A stretch of DNA of 64,000 bases from Latrodectus hesperus (GCA_037975125.1 CM075860.1:38353391-38417390); one strand, 5' to 3'. Positions 28,283-41,434 are shown, numbered from the stretch's first letter. Numbers and translations: made by a program. Notes: a model not told the origin generated them from the sequence alone.

Positions 28283-29264
28283 TTAACCCCTTGTCAGTGT
28301 CGCCCGAATTCAGTTCGGGCAATTACTGCGTGCAGTATTTGTGATGCCCGAACTGAGTTCGGGCAGAAGAAAAACTAACGTTTCTATTTTGTGAAGTCCG
28401 ATCTGAATTCATTTCTACTTTAGGATACTTAATTCCCTATAAATGACGACACAAGTGATCCCAGTTTTTTACCAATTCCAACTTTGGTTCTGAAGGTAGT
28501 CCATGACTACAACAACACTATGGGAGGTGTTGTTGAAGTCAATCAACATCTTACAGACTTCCCGGTTGCTAGAAAAGGAGGTAAAAATTATTACTAGAAA
28601 ATATTTTTCTATCTCCTACACCTGGCGTTATATAAATAACTCCTTTATTTTGCATACTTCAGTAGAAGGTGCGAAAAATATGAACTGCAGAAAATCAATT
28701 GTTGAACTAAATGAACAAAATATTCAACTACCAGGACCAGGGGGTCCTAGTGAAAGCTTACTGCGCCTCACAAGTCGACACTTTTCGAGAACCCATCCCA
28801 TCAATGGGGAAAAAATCTACTCCAACCAGGCAGTGTTTTATATGCTGTCGTAAAACCGATGAATAAGGGAAGAGAATAAGGCATGAGACAAGAGTTTATT
28901 GTAAACAGTGCAATATATAGGCTTTTGAGCAGTACCTTTTATTGGGATATACCATACTGTAAAAGATTTGTAAAATTTATGTATGGAAAATCATATTGTT
29001 GTGTTTTTATATTATACTAGTTATATTTATAGCTTCAAAATTTCGTTTATTTTGCTCAATATGTATAACATATGTGTATAATCAATGTTTTATGTGTATG
29101 TAAAAAATATAAATATAGTAGTTATTGTATTTAAAACTTCATTTTTGTAATAAAAAAGCATTTTCTAACTCTTATGATAATATAAAAAATAAAATTAAAC
29201 AATCAAATAAATTTTCCATTTTTGGTTCATTTTTTTGAAATATATGTCATAGTTCAGGGGTTAA
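28283..29264 (+). mobile_element. piggyBac-family element, 974-bp deletion derivative
   Basis: TTAA at 28283-28286 and 29261-29264 flank a body starting CCCCTTGTCAG and ending CAGGGG, the target site and terminal style of piggyBac. Two near-identical 19-bp palindromes, GCCCGAATTCAGTTCGGGC (28302-28320) and GCCCGAACTGAGTTCGGGC (28346-28364), lie just inside the left end, with a weaker palindrome between them. Only the C-terminal part of the transposase remains, so about 60 percent of a usual 2.4-kb element is gone. The shared terminal repeat is short and the right end diverges. Confidence 0.85.
28495..28955 (+). pseudogene. piggyBac transposase C-terminal remnant
   Basis: VHDYNNTMGGVVEVNQ at 28499-28545 matches the conserved piggyBac segment around the last catalytic Asp (family YNxYMGGVDxxDQ), here with the key Asp replaced. 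It is followed by a Phe/Leu-rich stretch like FLHLLDVALVNAY, a stop, then NSFILH. QCFICCRK near 28831 and ETRVYCKQC at 28885-28911 are in one frame and form the Cys-rich C-terminal domain, split by a TAA. Several frame changes. The N-terminal and first catalytic regions are absent. Confidence 0.85.
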
Positions 29265-31194
29265 ACATCAATGTCCTAATCGTCTTGTTTTTTGTAAGAC
29301 AAGACTTTTATAGACATTGTAGGCCGTAGTTATCTGTCAGAAACCCTAAAAATCTCCCATGAACACATTTTTTCAGACTTGGATTCAAGAAGTGGAAATT
29401 TATTGTCCCTTTCCTGTTGTTTCACAGAGTTGAGATCAAATTTGGGAGTTACCATTCTAATGAGAGTGAACCCATCATTAAGTTACATTGAATCCTTTTA
29501 TTTAAACTTAAATAAAAATCTCTAATAATTTGGACAATTTGTCTGTAGCTGTTTATAAATTACACATTAAAACTTCCGTCTGCAACTCAAGTTCTTTTAA
29601 TGGTAATTTTTTCTTAATCGAAATCGTATGCTCTCATCAGTAATAATTTCTAGAAAAGTCAATTGTAAAAATTTTTTCCATAGAAAAAATGAGCAAAATC
29701 TAGAGTAAACTGATTCAGATTGAAAACAGGAGAATTATATACCAACAACTAAAAAAAATCAGTCGATTCGGTTAGAATTTAAATCAAAGGTTTTTACTTT
29801 TTACCGATTTTTTTGAGGAAGAGGGGGGTGGGCAAAAATTTGTTACATGGTAAAAAATAAAATAATATTTCTTCTTAAGCTAGACAATTTCAAAGAGAGA
29901 AGTACGTATTTTATATTTAAATTACTTTACTTTTTCCACGAAAATGTAATTATTTGTTTTCGAACACTACACCAAGGACAGTGGCGACAAAGTTTCTTTT
30001 CGTAATTTTTATCAGTTAAAATCAAAATTTATATTCTTTTTCAAATCACTCTAAAGGAAAGAAAATATTATTATCGGTATATACGACGCGTGCAAGTAGA
30101 GCCTTCGTGCACGTGATTTATGGCTCAAAACCTTTTCCTTGCATTTTAAAAATGAATGCATTTATTCTTCAAGGATTATCTTCCTCGGATTTGAAATATG
30201 GCGACACATTTATGTTCATCTAACAAAAAGAAATGAGAGTAATTTACATGTCATGTAAATGTCAGTAAATAAAATGAAAGTAAATATTTTAGTTTAGTCA
30301 AATCAACATTGATTATTTCGTTGAAGTTCAGGCTCTTGAATATATTCGTAAGTATTTAAATTAGGTGCTTAAGACACATAAACTACACACAATTTTGCAG
30401 CCATGGTTAAAGTTAGAGTGTGACTGAGATTATAATTTCTGCAAGGCTTTATTAGTAATTGTTTATTTTCTGTTTATATTTGTTGACACTGTGTAAAAAA
30501 AATTAAATTGAGAGTTAAAAAAAATTATTCACAGCTGTATTAATTTTTTGCTTAATATTTTTATTCACTATTTTCTTAAGTAAAAAGAAATCTTGGAGTG
30601 AAATTGGATTGTAATCTTATCTAAATACTATCCAGATACAGATTTAAAATGAAGCAATTGTTTCATTTTAAAGGAAGAAGAGAGGAAAATATATATATTT
30701 ATTTTAAATCCGATAAATTTTATGTTGTACATAAATAAAAAAACAATTACTAAAATTTTCAAATAATATGCAATTTATTTGAAAATAAAAAAAATAATCA
30801 AATTTTAATTTTTATTAGATTTATTTATTTGTTAATATTTAATTAAAGTAATCAAATTAAACTCCTCTGTATATGTATTTATATCTATATTTACCAAGTG
30901 TAATATTTTTTGATTTTTTTATTAAATAACATATAAATGTTGTATATATTTTTAAATAATTCTTTTATTTCCTTAATAATTTCTTTAATTTAATAAAATA
31001 ATAATTAAATATATTTAAATAATAGGAAAAAATTTAAGAATATTTCTCTTACGAAAACCCTCTTTCTTACAAATTTTAATTTCGATTTTGTGATATAATA
31101 TGATTTTCAATTTTAAAATCCTTCTACAATTTTTCAACCATTTTCGGCTTTAGATAAATTATAGTACAATTTGAAAAATTTAATCATGGTTGAT
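29265..31194. other. No gene seen; one perfect 9-bp-arm palindrome
   Basis: AT-rich throughout. ATTTACATG-T-CATGTAAAT at 30242-30260 is a perfect inverted repeat around one base. No domains or repeat boundaries recognised. Confidence 0.4.
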
Positions 31195-31395
31195 TGGGGA
31201 TATCTGTCAATAGAGGGGGCCTCCCGAAGAAGACGGGAGCAGGTGCGAGATTGGTGCGGCTGGAGCGTAGACGAGGGGCGCCTCCGACGCCCACGCGCCC
31301 CGGCGTGAGGCGCCAAAGCGGGCGTCGCGTAGCCTCCTATTGACCCCCGACCCGCGTTACATCATTCCCTCTGTAGCCGCCGACACTATCGCGGA
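31195..31395. other. Isolated GC-rich, CpG-dense island
   Basis: About 200 bp of GC- and CpG-rich sequence within AT-rich DNA, for example GGGGCGCCTCCGACGCCCAC and AGGCGCC. It has internal inverted words (GGCGCCT/AGGCGCC) and an outer pair GTCAATAGAGG (31208) and CCTCCTATTGAC (about 31334-31345). No open frame with meaning and no tRNA or rRNA match. Flanking bases to 31520 include CCATTGTT and CAATAAAA words. It could be a promoter-type CpG island, an enhancer or an inserted sequence. Confidence 0.5.
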
Positions 31396-33783
31396 ATTAA
31401 AAGTCTATACAATGTTAATGAAAAGAACTGTATGCCTGTCATGCTCACCCACTCCATTGTTTTTTCACAGTTAATGCAGGCGACAATAAAAGCAGAATAG
31501 AATCGAAACGCCAACACTGTAAATAAGGAGAAAATAAATAACTCCATAAATAAAACAAATAAATAATTTTAAATTTTCTTCCAAGATAAACTCATATCTT
31601 TCAAAGTTATTGAATCGTTTGAAATGATGTGGAACTTAACTGTGTTGCCATAAATGAAAACTTATTTTTAAAAGTATTACATAAATTTATTATTGAAGAT
31701 ATAATGTGAACTTTTGATGTAATCAAGTGATATAAAGATATTTACCCCATTCACCAAATTAATTTACTTCTAGAAAAAATATTTTTGATTTGTTCCGAAG
31801 ATATTTTAATTTAGAATCATTTTTTGAAGATATTGATTAGTACACACGTTTGAAGTTGAAGATATCATTTCTTTATGTAGATTTTAAGGAGTTTTAATTC
31901 TCTAAGAAATTAACTGATAACTGATCTTTAAAAAAATTTATCTATAAACAGACTAGTATAAAGGTAGTATATTGATGAACACACAGAAGTTGTTCAATTT
32001 TAACCATAAATTAAAATTGCATCTCTATGCTTAATTATTTGTATTATAATTATTCAACATATTTTTTGTAACTATGCGATGTTTAACTATTTTGTAAAGC
32101 ACAAGAAGTTTAAAATGAATGTCAAATCTTTACAAACTCAAATACATTGGAATTTAGACTGATATGTGAGTAGATTTCTTTAACTGAATATCAAACACCA
32201 TTCATCTGTTGGCTTGGTATAATTCTCTAGTCTCATTCTTTCAGTTCCATTCATTAACTATTTATCTGAGGATGTTAGTATTTTGATTTACCTAATTCGT
32301 TTAGATTGTGATTATTAATTTATTTTCCAAATATATATTTTTTACAATTCTTCATTAGATTGAAAACATTTTTTGTAGACCAAGAAAATAGCTACAAGAC
32401 CTATATTGCCCTATAACCCCCTCATTTTTAAATTACTTAATTTCATTAATATTTCCAAAATTGCTGTGCAAAATTTTTTGTCAAAAACACTAAATGTAAC
32501 AACTCTCATCAATGTTGGTCATTTATTGAGACTAAAGAAGGAGTCACAAACGATTATACAAGAGCCATTAAATTTTTTTTTTAAAAATTAATTGGCAGAA
32601 TCAGTAAGCTTTGTGATTTTTTTAAAGAGGACTTCGAAATTAAGTGTCTATTTCAACTGTGTCTATTTATTATCATATCAAAAACAATGAAGGAAGAGAT
32701 AATAAAACTGAAAATATAACGATGCTTTGTAGTGAATAATATTTTAAAGTTAATATTTTTTTAAAGACAATATTTTAAACAATTTTGTAATAAGAAAAAA
32801 TTGTACATCTCTTAAGGTATTTTCATAGATTTTTATCCTTCAGAATTATTACTAATGCTTATATTAATACAAAAAGAAATCAATTTAAAGCAAACACATA
32901 TATAGAAATTAATTCTCAATTCTGTAAATTATATAAAATAAAATAAGAGGTAACTTTATTACAAAGTGGAAAAAACTAGAGTATGTAAAATAAAGATTAT
33001 ACAATATAAATCTTATACATTAATAATATTATAAAATATTTTTTCATGAATGTCCGCAGGAATGAATTATTTGCAACAAAGATCAAACATGTTTATAACT
33101 TTTCAGAAAATATACATGAATAATATTCAAAAAATATTTTTTCAGACGAAACGAAATTTCAAAATTTAAAATCAAGAGAAAATTATTAAAACACGTTTTT
33201 TTTAATTTTGCTTAAAAGAATATTTTAAAGAATTGGAGATATGTTTATCGATTTTTAAAAAATAAAACTTTTATGAAAAATTTAATTGTCTTGGGGATTT
33301 CTCATTTGTGATATAAGTGCTTTTTATATAAGAGAGATTAATAATCATTTCCTTGAACAATAAATCGATTAAAGCATAACGTAATTGGTGAATTGATTAG
33401 ATAATATTAACCTTTGTACTCAGGTTAATAAAACAAACGGGCAATCTGAATTTTTTTTTCTTTCCACATATGTGAACTGATTACAAAAATTACGTAAAAG
33501 TAAGAGATCTTGCTCTGAATGGCAAGTGCAAGAAATGAGCGTAAGTAAAAGAACTTATCGAAGAAATCAGAGTTCCTGACCTGCAAAAGAAGGAAATGAA
33601 CTGGCAGAAAAAATTTATCTCTTACAAATTTATCTCTCGAAACATGCATTAATTTTAGCTAAAACTAGATAAAGCTCCTGATACTATAAACTCAAATTAT
33701 ACGAACTACTATTCATTTTATTGAACATACAAGAGTATTAAATTAAGTATGTGTGTGTGTTTTGCACTTCAACTTTTCTACTG

Positions 33784-33785
<2 letters not shown>
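31396..33785. other. No gene seen
   Basis: Very AT-rich with poly-A/T runs. No recognised feature beyond the edge of the GC island. Confidence 0.4.

Positions 33786-33857
<72 letters not shown>
33786..33857. repeat. (AT)n microsatellite, about 72 bp
   Basis: Pure TA dinucleotide run. Confidence 0.98.
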
Positions 33858-33861
<4 letters not shown>

Positions 33862-33971
33862 CAAGGATTGTTGTACTCATTAAAATATTTTTGTATAATA
33901 TATTGAAAAAAATAACAATTATTGAAATTATTTGTAAATAAAATAGACGGTTTTAAATTTCTGATTTGTGC

Positions 33972-34102
33972 ATTTGTTTCCCCAGCATGATGCCCTGAGT
34001 TGATCTTTACCAGTTAGATATAAGCAGCCGAGTGGAGTCTTCATGACTTTGAAGCAGAGATCAAGTAGAAGGCCCCCAATACCTGGCCTGTTATCCCAGA
34101 GG
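33972..34102 (-). mobile_element. SINE family B, copy 4 (3' half)
   Basis: The segment TTTACCAGTTAGATATAAGC and TCTTCATGACTTTGAAGCAG is the reverse complement of the 3' half of the copy at 56374 (ATCTAACTGGTAGA; CTGCTTCAAAATCACGAAGA). The head is missing. It lies directly beside a SINE C copy. Confidence 0.75.
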
Positions 34103-34123
34103 TATAATTTTACTTGAATGATT

Positions 34124-34499
34124 CGTGAAGTGGTAGCCAAGTGGTTAATGCATCGGCCTTGCTCTTGGGTTCGATTCTCAATGCCGTCAAAGACCCACCG
34201 AGTCCATGCGACATACGCGCTCGTTAATTCTGTGGAATCGAAAGTCCTGTATTTGGTCGTTGAGCAGTTACCAAGAGTATAAGGTTTGGAGAAAATTTTC
34301 CTCCCCCTCCAGATCAAAGTCAAAACTGAGGGAGTGGACACTTCTGGTGATGCCATCTATCGGAAGAGTCTTAGAGCAAAGTCGTGCTTTCACCTTCGTG
34401 ATGCTCTGGTTAAATGAAAGATGCACCCTTCTGAGTTAATTTCCCATAATCGGCTAATGAGCTTGGTTTGTGCAAGTGTCCTAAATAACAAGAACAACA
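34124..34499 (+). mobile_element. SINE family C, copy 1
   Basis: tRNA-like head with A box region TGGTAGCCAAGTGGTTAATG and B box GGGTTCGATTCTC, then a body of about 300 bp (TGTGGAATCGAAAGTCCTGT; GTTGAGCAGTTACCA; CCATCTATCGGAAGAG; CTCTGGTTAAATGAAAGATG) and a tail with AACAAGAACAACA. The antisense strand happens to be open for about 140 codons, and the same frame is partly open in the second copy, which mimics a conserved protein. It is a retroposon. Confidence 0.85.
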
Positions 34500-35594
34500 T
34501 TCGTCTTATCACCTATTTCCCTCAAAATGTAGCACAGTTTTAAACAAATATTTATGTACAGTACAGAGGTAACTTATGATTTTCAAGATAAGAAGTTAAA
34601 TGTAACATTTTCCGTGACAAAGATTTGGTAATAGATTGATTAAGGAAACCAATTCATGAAGCTTTACTATGAAATCAATAATGAATAGTCTTGTTAGTCC
34701 ATTAATTTTGTAATGTGTTTAAGCAATGATGGACCATTTTAGAGAATTTCATTAATTTTACTTAAAAACATAATGGATAGTAAGTGACTATGATAGATAT
34801 TTAGTGACTATAAATCAAATAGTGAGCTGACTGTCGAGCTGTATTTTCCTCTCGCATTGCTACAAGTCGATAAGATTGACAATTGACAAAGCCATTCTAT
34901 CAGAAATATGCTTCATTGGAAAAAGACAGCCGCTTTGATGAAACCAGTGTCGATTATTTTGTACGTGTTGTTGGTGAACTTCAATCCTTTTCAATAGTAT
35001 CTTGGCTGAGTATTCGTCCTAACTGAATTTTGTAGGATAAAATTCCTTAAGATATTTTTGACCTATTCGTTTTGCTGTAGTTATACAAACGTAAAATTGT
35101 TGAGGCATTGACTCATAATGACTTAATGGTAGGATAGACCACTTCAGTACGAAAGATGCTTTGATTGATACTAGCCACCGTTGAATATCGAAAGATGACT
35201 GTTATGTTTCTGCTTTCTGAGAGGACGTCTATCGGAATGGATTCTTGGGATATCTCCGGATATCTTCCTTTGCGATACATGAATGATGTCCATTATCTAT
35301 GAGAAGAGTTCCCTTAGGGTTATTCGTGTGGTTGTCATTAAAAGGTCTGCAACAATCTTTGGTCATTTAGCTGTCCACTATGCGTTGAGAAAAATGTCTT
35401 AAGCCTCTTAACCATGGCTGAGTAGTATCAAAATGATCTTCAAACGGAAAGTGGTTTAATCTCAACTCCTGTTGCACAACGGAAGATGGATGTGCACTTC
35501 TGCATGCATTTCTATCTGGGTGGTTGCGTCTATTAATTTACTTTACAAAAATAATAATACCTTCGGCCATTAAATAATTAACTTTTTTCAAAGT
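34500..35594. other. No gene seen; complex, possibly old repeat
   Basis: Less AT-rich than most of the window, without long open frames. Could be a heavily worn retroelement; nothing diagnostic was found. Confidence 0.35.
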
Positions 35595-35820
35595 TCTTGT
35601 CATCGGGTATTTGACAGGATAACGCTTTTCAGAGTGAAAGGTTCGAGGTTCTGTCTCAGCCAGTGTTGAACTAAAGGACATTGTTGATGCATTTTTGCCT
35701 TTTACAATGCTCGTTAGTCGAGGAGGCTTCTTGGTAGTTTTCCGAGTTTCCTTCCTTCATAAATACGACCCACTATCTTTGAAAAGTATTCTCAGAAAGC
35801 AATTTATGCGGTAAATATTA
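35595..35820 (+). mobile_element. SINE family E, copy 1
   Basis: Head with TTTGACAGGATAACGC as A-box-like and GGTTCGAGGTTCTGTCTCAG as B-box-like. The body has TGCATTTTTGCC and TTTGAAAAGTATTCTCAGA, paralleling 45499-45765 (TTGCATTTTTCTTTC; TATGAAAAGCTCTCTGGA). Diverged. Confidence 0.5.
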
Positions 35821-36120
35821 AAACGACTTCTTAGGTTCTTAGACCTACGTGATGTCAGAGTTGCTGAGTCAAGCATCGAATTGATAGTGATAACTCATCC
35901 TTTATAATCGTTTTCGAAGCGGTGATGTTTTTCGAGGTCATTTCTGCATTATTTTTGATCTTCATGTTCATTTTACTATCAACCAATAAATCTGCTTGTT
36001 CAAACTTGACAATTAAAGTAGTTAATATGCTTAAGGAGGAATTTGGTCAATTTTTAAAAGCTCTTGATGATTTTCTGAAAGTCTCGGTCAGTTTCTGATC
36101 ACAAAGATAAAACTAAAAAC

Positions 36121-36365
36121 TAAACTCAATGGCATGACAGCACATTTGAAGGGCAAGACCAACAGTGTCCATATTTTTATTCATGACAAAAACCTTGTGG
36201 AGCGAAACACATGTCCTGGTTTAGTGATCAGTCTAACGGGAAGCCTCCAGTGCTTAGTTCCCAAGCATGCTTGCTACTCAGTTTTATCGAGCCACTGAAT
36301 GGATGAAAGGCTGAGTTCATTTTGTCTAGTCAGAGGTAGTCTCCTGGCTAAGCCATCGGCCTATA
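36121..36365 (-). mobile_element. SINE family D, copy 2
   Basis: On the minus strand it shares GGTTTAGTGATCAGTCTAAC, CCAGTGCTTAGTTCCCAAGC and CACTGAATGGATGAAAGGCT (given as plus-strand reads) with the copy at 46237. The region beyond 36330 corresponds to the tRNA-like head. Confidence 0.8.
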
Positions 36366-37164
36366 AAGATAAAAACATTTAACTAAAATTATCTCTTTGC
36401 TTCAATACCAGTCCATTTTATGGAAAAAAAGAAATTCTTCTGAATTAACAGAGACTGCAAACTTTGGATCTTGTATAAGCATTTAAAATTTCAAGTTTCT
36501 TGCTTCAATTTTTGAAGAGTTATTTAACTAAAAAGATCGATGTATTTTACGATGAACCCGATGCAAACTATGAAACAGCAGCTCTAAACTTCAAACATAA
36601 GAGAGTTAAATATTTCGAAATTTTAGAATCCATATTTTTTTAAAAAATTTTTTGTACTAAATCTGTTGAGGATAGTATAGGTTCCTTTTACCTAATGAAT
36701 CTTACATTTCTTCACACAGTGATGAATTTCAGCCGATGAACCTATTTGGCTACTTTCCTGACTCAAGGGCAATGGCCTTTATAATTAGAAAATCCTGATT
36801 CTAATTAATATGAAAGGAACTTTTCTTATCATTATTTTTTAATTTAATATGTGATCATAAGTAACAAAATGTTAGTTCAAATATTTATCCATTTAAGCCT
36901 TATGAACCTAGATAAATGCACACTTTCACTAATAAAATTTCTGAATTTTTTTTTACATCTGTATGTATTTATAGCAGTTTATTCACTTTATGTTCCATTT
37001 TGGTCGAATTAGGCTTCAAGATGGAAAGAGTGATTGAGCGGCAGATGAACCAAACAAAGCTTATAATCAATATCAACTAAAGCCTTTAAGGTCATAATTT
37101 CTACTACTAAAATCCCAGATACTCAGTAGATGACTGCTGCTTCCCGTCAGATCAACAAAGTGAA
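36366..37164. other. No gene seen
   Basis: AT-rich sequence with no recognised feature. Confidence 0.4.
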
Positions 37165-37425
37165 GCATCTTTTGCTGTAGGCAGTGATTGGAGAGTGGCC
37201 GCATCGTCTCTGACTGTGTTGCCAGAGATCCGTGGATTGGGACGTGTCCACATTTTAATCTATGACGTCCAAAGCCCATCGGTGGTGTACTGTGGATGTA
37301 TAACAGCGGGCTCAAGTGTAACCTCATCAGCTGACAGCGGCTCGAAATGACAAGCCGCTTTTGCATAGGCGAGTTTTCCAAAGCCGTTAAACCTAAAATA
37401 CGCTTAGGGTCTTACCTGTTTATTA
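37165..37425 (+). repeat. Dispersed repeat family F, copy 1
   Basis: Shares with 40185-40450, in the same orientation, GATTGG.AGAGTG.CC, GGACGTGTCCACATT, AATCTATGACGTCCAAA and a 3' section with GGC.AGT.TTCCAAA.CCGTTAAA. The orientation is arbitrary and the class unknown; it could be a SINE body or a LINE 3' end. The 102-codon minus-strand frame is not supported as a gene. Confidence 0.7.
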
Positions 37426-40062
37426 TGTATGTTTGTACAGTAGTATATTTTATTCTAAAATAATTGAAAAATCTGAAATTCCCATCACTGAAAAGCACTT
37501 TTGAGTTTGTCCAAATTTATAATTCTTTTCCCGTAGCTGGAATTTGTGTTGGTTATAACTTTATTATAATCTTCAAGTGTTTGCGCGTTCGATTCCCATC
37601 TTGAGTGGAAATACTTATTATGAATCGGAGTTCACTTTATACTGAAGATCTTGGTTAAATTGGCCGTTGCGTGTACAAAACGTCTGTGATGTGACAAAAA
37701 TCTTCTTTGGGGACATTTTATTCTCATTGGAATTGCTTGCAGATTAATAAAAAAATGAACTAAGTTCACTAACTGATAAAAATTTCTTGCATTTTTATGA
37801 TTATGTGTTAATAGAGCATAAATAAATTTATCCATAACATGCTAGTTTAAAATTTTTTAGATCATTAGCTGTGTGTTATAATAAACGATGCGGTCACAAA
37901 ATACTGACTGTATATGATGTTACATTTCAATGAAAAAGCAGATTTTATATTAACGCCTATCAATATTATAAAAACAATTATTTAATCTATACAAGAACAT
38001 ACTGTACATAAAATGACCAATATAAATAAAAAACTGATATTTAGATCATAAAATTTGGCTTCTAATTATTTTATTTACTGCCAATTTAATAAATGGCGGA
38101 TAATCTTACAAATCATGACACCTTTCGAACTTAAATGATTACTCTTAGCAATACTAATTCTGAACTCTTCAGATATGTTAAACCATTTGCCTCTTCATGA
38201 TATGTGAAAAATATTTCCAGACATAAATATTAAAAAATTAAAGAGTGATCATTTATCAAGAAAAATATGGAACGAATTTCGTTTTATTACTTTCTAAAAT
38301 AATAGAACAAAATCCCCTTAAATGCTTGCTGAATCAATGCAAACTAGTGTGGCGTTACCAAAATGCTTTTTTAATCATTCTGGTTGTAGGACATCCCATT
38401 TCTATAAAGATATTTGCATGAGGACCATAGTATGATAGCATACGCATGTGGTTCATAGTTTCAAGAAGTGGAAGCCAATCCATGTCGCCCCAGCAGACAT
38501 CTTTGTCCACGATTAAGAGTAATTTTCATTTGCCTTTTTCCGCCAAGAAAAAGCCATGAGCAGCCGGTGAAAAAGTAGAAATGTGTCTTACTCATCCTTT
38601 ATTCAAAACTAATGAACTCATTGAAGGGTCATGATCTCAATCCCTTAGACAAGCACTCCACTACCTGCCTGTCCCTATTCATCATCCGTCCTTGTGCTGT
38701 TCATCACGTTTCTCTCAATGTGGATTCTTCCCTCACTCTCAGATTATATCTGCCCTCGTCGCATTCCTTCCTTTTAAGAACTAATAAAGTTTTTGTTTCA
38801 GGTTTGGCAACCACATTTACCTGGTTACATACTAATTATCCCATAAAGTGTATCCAGTAAGGATTAGCATAATTTAGATATGTAGCAATTATTTGTACTG
38901 CTTTTATCACTTAACCTTATTTGAATTTTTTTAAATATTTAAATTAGAAGATGTTGGCCAACTAAAAAAAAAAATAATTGATCAGCCTTATCAAAGCTGA
39001 AAAAATATTTTCAGTTAAGTGCCGTCAATTAAAAAAAAACATATGTGGTTACAGGAAATCTTGAAAATATAAAAATGAGATGTAACGCAGTTTCGATTAT
39101 ATCAAACAGCAAATCTGATGGCATATTCTAATCAAACATGAACGTTATATTTTCCAAAATAAATATCCAACATGACACAAAATATATTTTTTGACGTTAA
39201 AAAAAGCTATGTTTAATATGTTTTGTCTTTAATTCGGAAATGAACAAAAATTCTTTATTTGACAGTGATTGATTGCACTGCAATGCACCATATCCCTAAA
39301 TTTATTTTCTCTGTAGCACAATACTTTTTCCTATTTTACGTCTGTATTTATGTCTTCGTATATTTTAAACTTGTGTGGCTTCAGAAATATATTACGAAAA
39401 TAAATTATAAAGTTATTGTTAAAATAATTAAAGGATACTGAACTGAAAAATTAGATTATAGGGAAATAATTGATTGTTGATAAATAAATAACTTGAAACA
39501 TTGAAATCATCTGTAACGAATAATTTTATGATTTAATTTGCCAAATATTTCTTTAAAAAAATTTTTTAAAACAGCTGAAATATAATATATGAAGTATAAA
39601 TATAATGTATAAAGTATTTTTTTAGTATTTGCTTATTTCGAAAATTATTTTATATTTGCAAATTTCAAAATTATTTTCATAAAATAACGTTTTTTGAAAA
39701 ATTTCAAAGCCAAATGTGTATGTAGAAAGTTGCAGAGTTATGTCGCACATATCAGAAATATAATAAAATAAAACAAAATAGAGTTACTTATATAATAAGC
39801 ACATTCTTTATCATTTAAATTAATATTTTCATAAAATATCAGAAAATGATTTTCAGTGCATTTATAAGTAATTCTAATTAACTACTGACCATTTTATTTT
39901 TAATTCCCATAGGCATCTTGTTTTAATCAAGATCAAACGATGTATTTTCTTTTTTCTCAAGATAAATTTCAAATAAAACTATCATTCTACCTTTTTTTAA
40001 TCTTAGAATTAAATAATTAATATAGCTGACGTTATTATTATTACAGAAAATTATATATCTAT
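37426..40062. other. No gene seen
   Basis: AT-rich. GCGTTCGATTCCCAT near 37583 resembles an orphan tRNA B box. The open frame 38612-38860 has no recognisable domain. Confidence 0.35.
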
Positions 40063-40092
40063 CTATAGTATGTATCTATCTATGTATGTATG

Positions 40093-40172
<80 letters not shown>
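40063..40172. repeat. Compound microsatellite (TATC/TATG)n-(AT)n
   Basis: Short TATC and TATG tetranucleotide runs (40063-40096) pass directly into a pure TA run ending at 40172, immediately before repeat F copy 2. Confidence 0.95.
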
Positions 40173-40173
<1 letters not shown>

Positions 40174-40184
40174 CTTCACGCGCC

Positions 40185-40450
40185 AATTCCAGTTCCAGTG
40201 ATTGGGAGAGTGACCACCATTTCTCATTGGGTTGCTAGATGCTAGAGTTCCGTAGATTGGACGTGTCCACATTAATCTGTGACGTCCAAAATCCTTCCAC
40301 TAATGTGGTGTGGATGTGGAGAAGAGGTAGGTTACCAAATCAGGTAGGACCTCGTCACCTTACCGTGGTTCAAAATTACGATTTTTTTGATGATAGGCAA
40401 GTATTCCAAACCCGTTAAATTTAAGGTACAGTCCAGGACTCGCTTGCACA
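40185..40450 (+). repeat. Dispersed repeat family F, copy 2
   Basis: Second copy of the repeat at 37165, same strand. GGACGTGTCCACATTAATCT and GTGACGTCCAAA are the best conserved stretches. It abuts the (AT)n array. Confidence 0.7.
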
Positions 40451-41434
40451 GTTATGTATGTATCTTGTTGTGAATGTAAGTAGTGGCTCAGAATTCATTT
40501 TATATAAAAGTATTTTGTTGAATTAGCCTTCGCAAGCAAAAGTTAGAGTGAAAACGACAGCAAAATTTATTATTAAACAAACTATATTGCATTATATGAT
40601 TACATTACACTTCTAATTGTTTATTTCTGATGACTTTATCCTCTTAATACAATCAACTCTCCGGTGATTTTGAACCATGCCCATGTGGCGAAACTGACAT
40701 ATAAACTGTCATCCTCTTTTTCAAATTTATACATGATTCGAAGAATGCTGGATCTTTGAAACATTTACTTTGGATTTCGCAGCAAAATGGTCAAAAATCG
40801 ACCCCTCTACATTCTTTACCCAAAAGCTATATTTTTCCACAGCAAGCTATTTTGGCATTTGTTAGTTTTGGAGATATATTAACAAAATTTAGGAAGCAAA
40901 ACTAAATGCAATAATTAAAAAAATTAATCTCTGTTACTTATATCATTGCTCTTTGATTCCGTAGTTGTGTAAGGAAAGAAATACCTTAATCGGTAATATG
41001 TTTGTTCAATATAATTTCATCAGAATGTTTAAAGTTTCAGCCCCAGCTAATAAGGAAAATGTAAAAGTGACAAAAATTGTTCTTATTTCCATAACCCAAA
41101 TGTAATAAGTTACCATGCAGTAAAAAAAAATGTTAACAATATATAAGAATGCATTTTTCGTTCTAGAATCTACTGTCCATTATTAAAAATTGCTAAATTA
41201 CAATTAAAATATTAATTATAACTATTAAAATAATAATTGATTTGTGTTGGTTTTTAAATTTCTTATTTCTATATTACTAACGATCTTATAAATGAAAATA
41301 TTGATAAAGCATTGATATCGGTGATTTTCTTACTTGTATGTAACTTTTATTGCATTAGAATCATGAATTTAAAATAAAGTTTAGAGTTGGGCTTATTCAG
41401 ATTCCCATGTGTTTGTTAATTCTAAGATTTTGTA
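40451..41434. other. No gene seen
   Basis: AT-rich sequence with no recognised feature. Confidence 0.4.
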
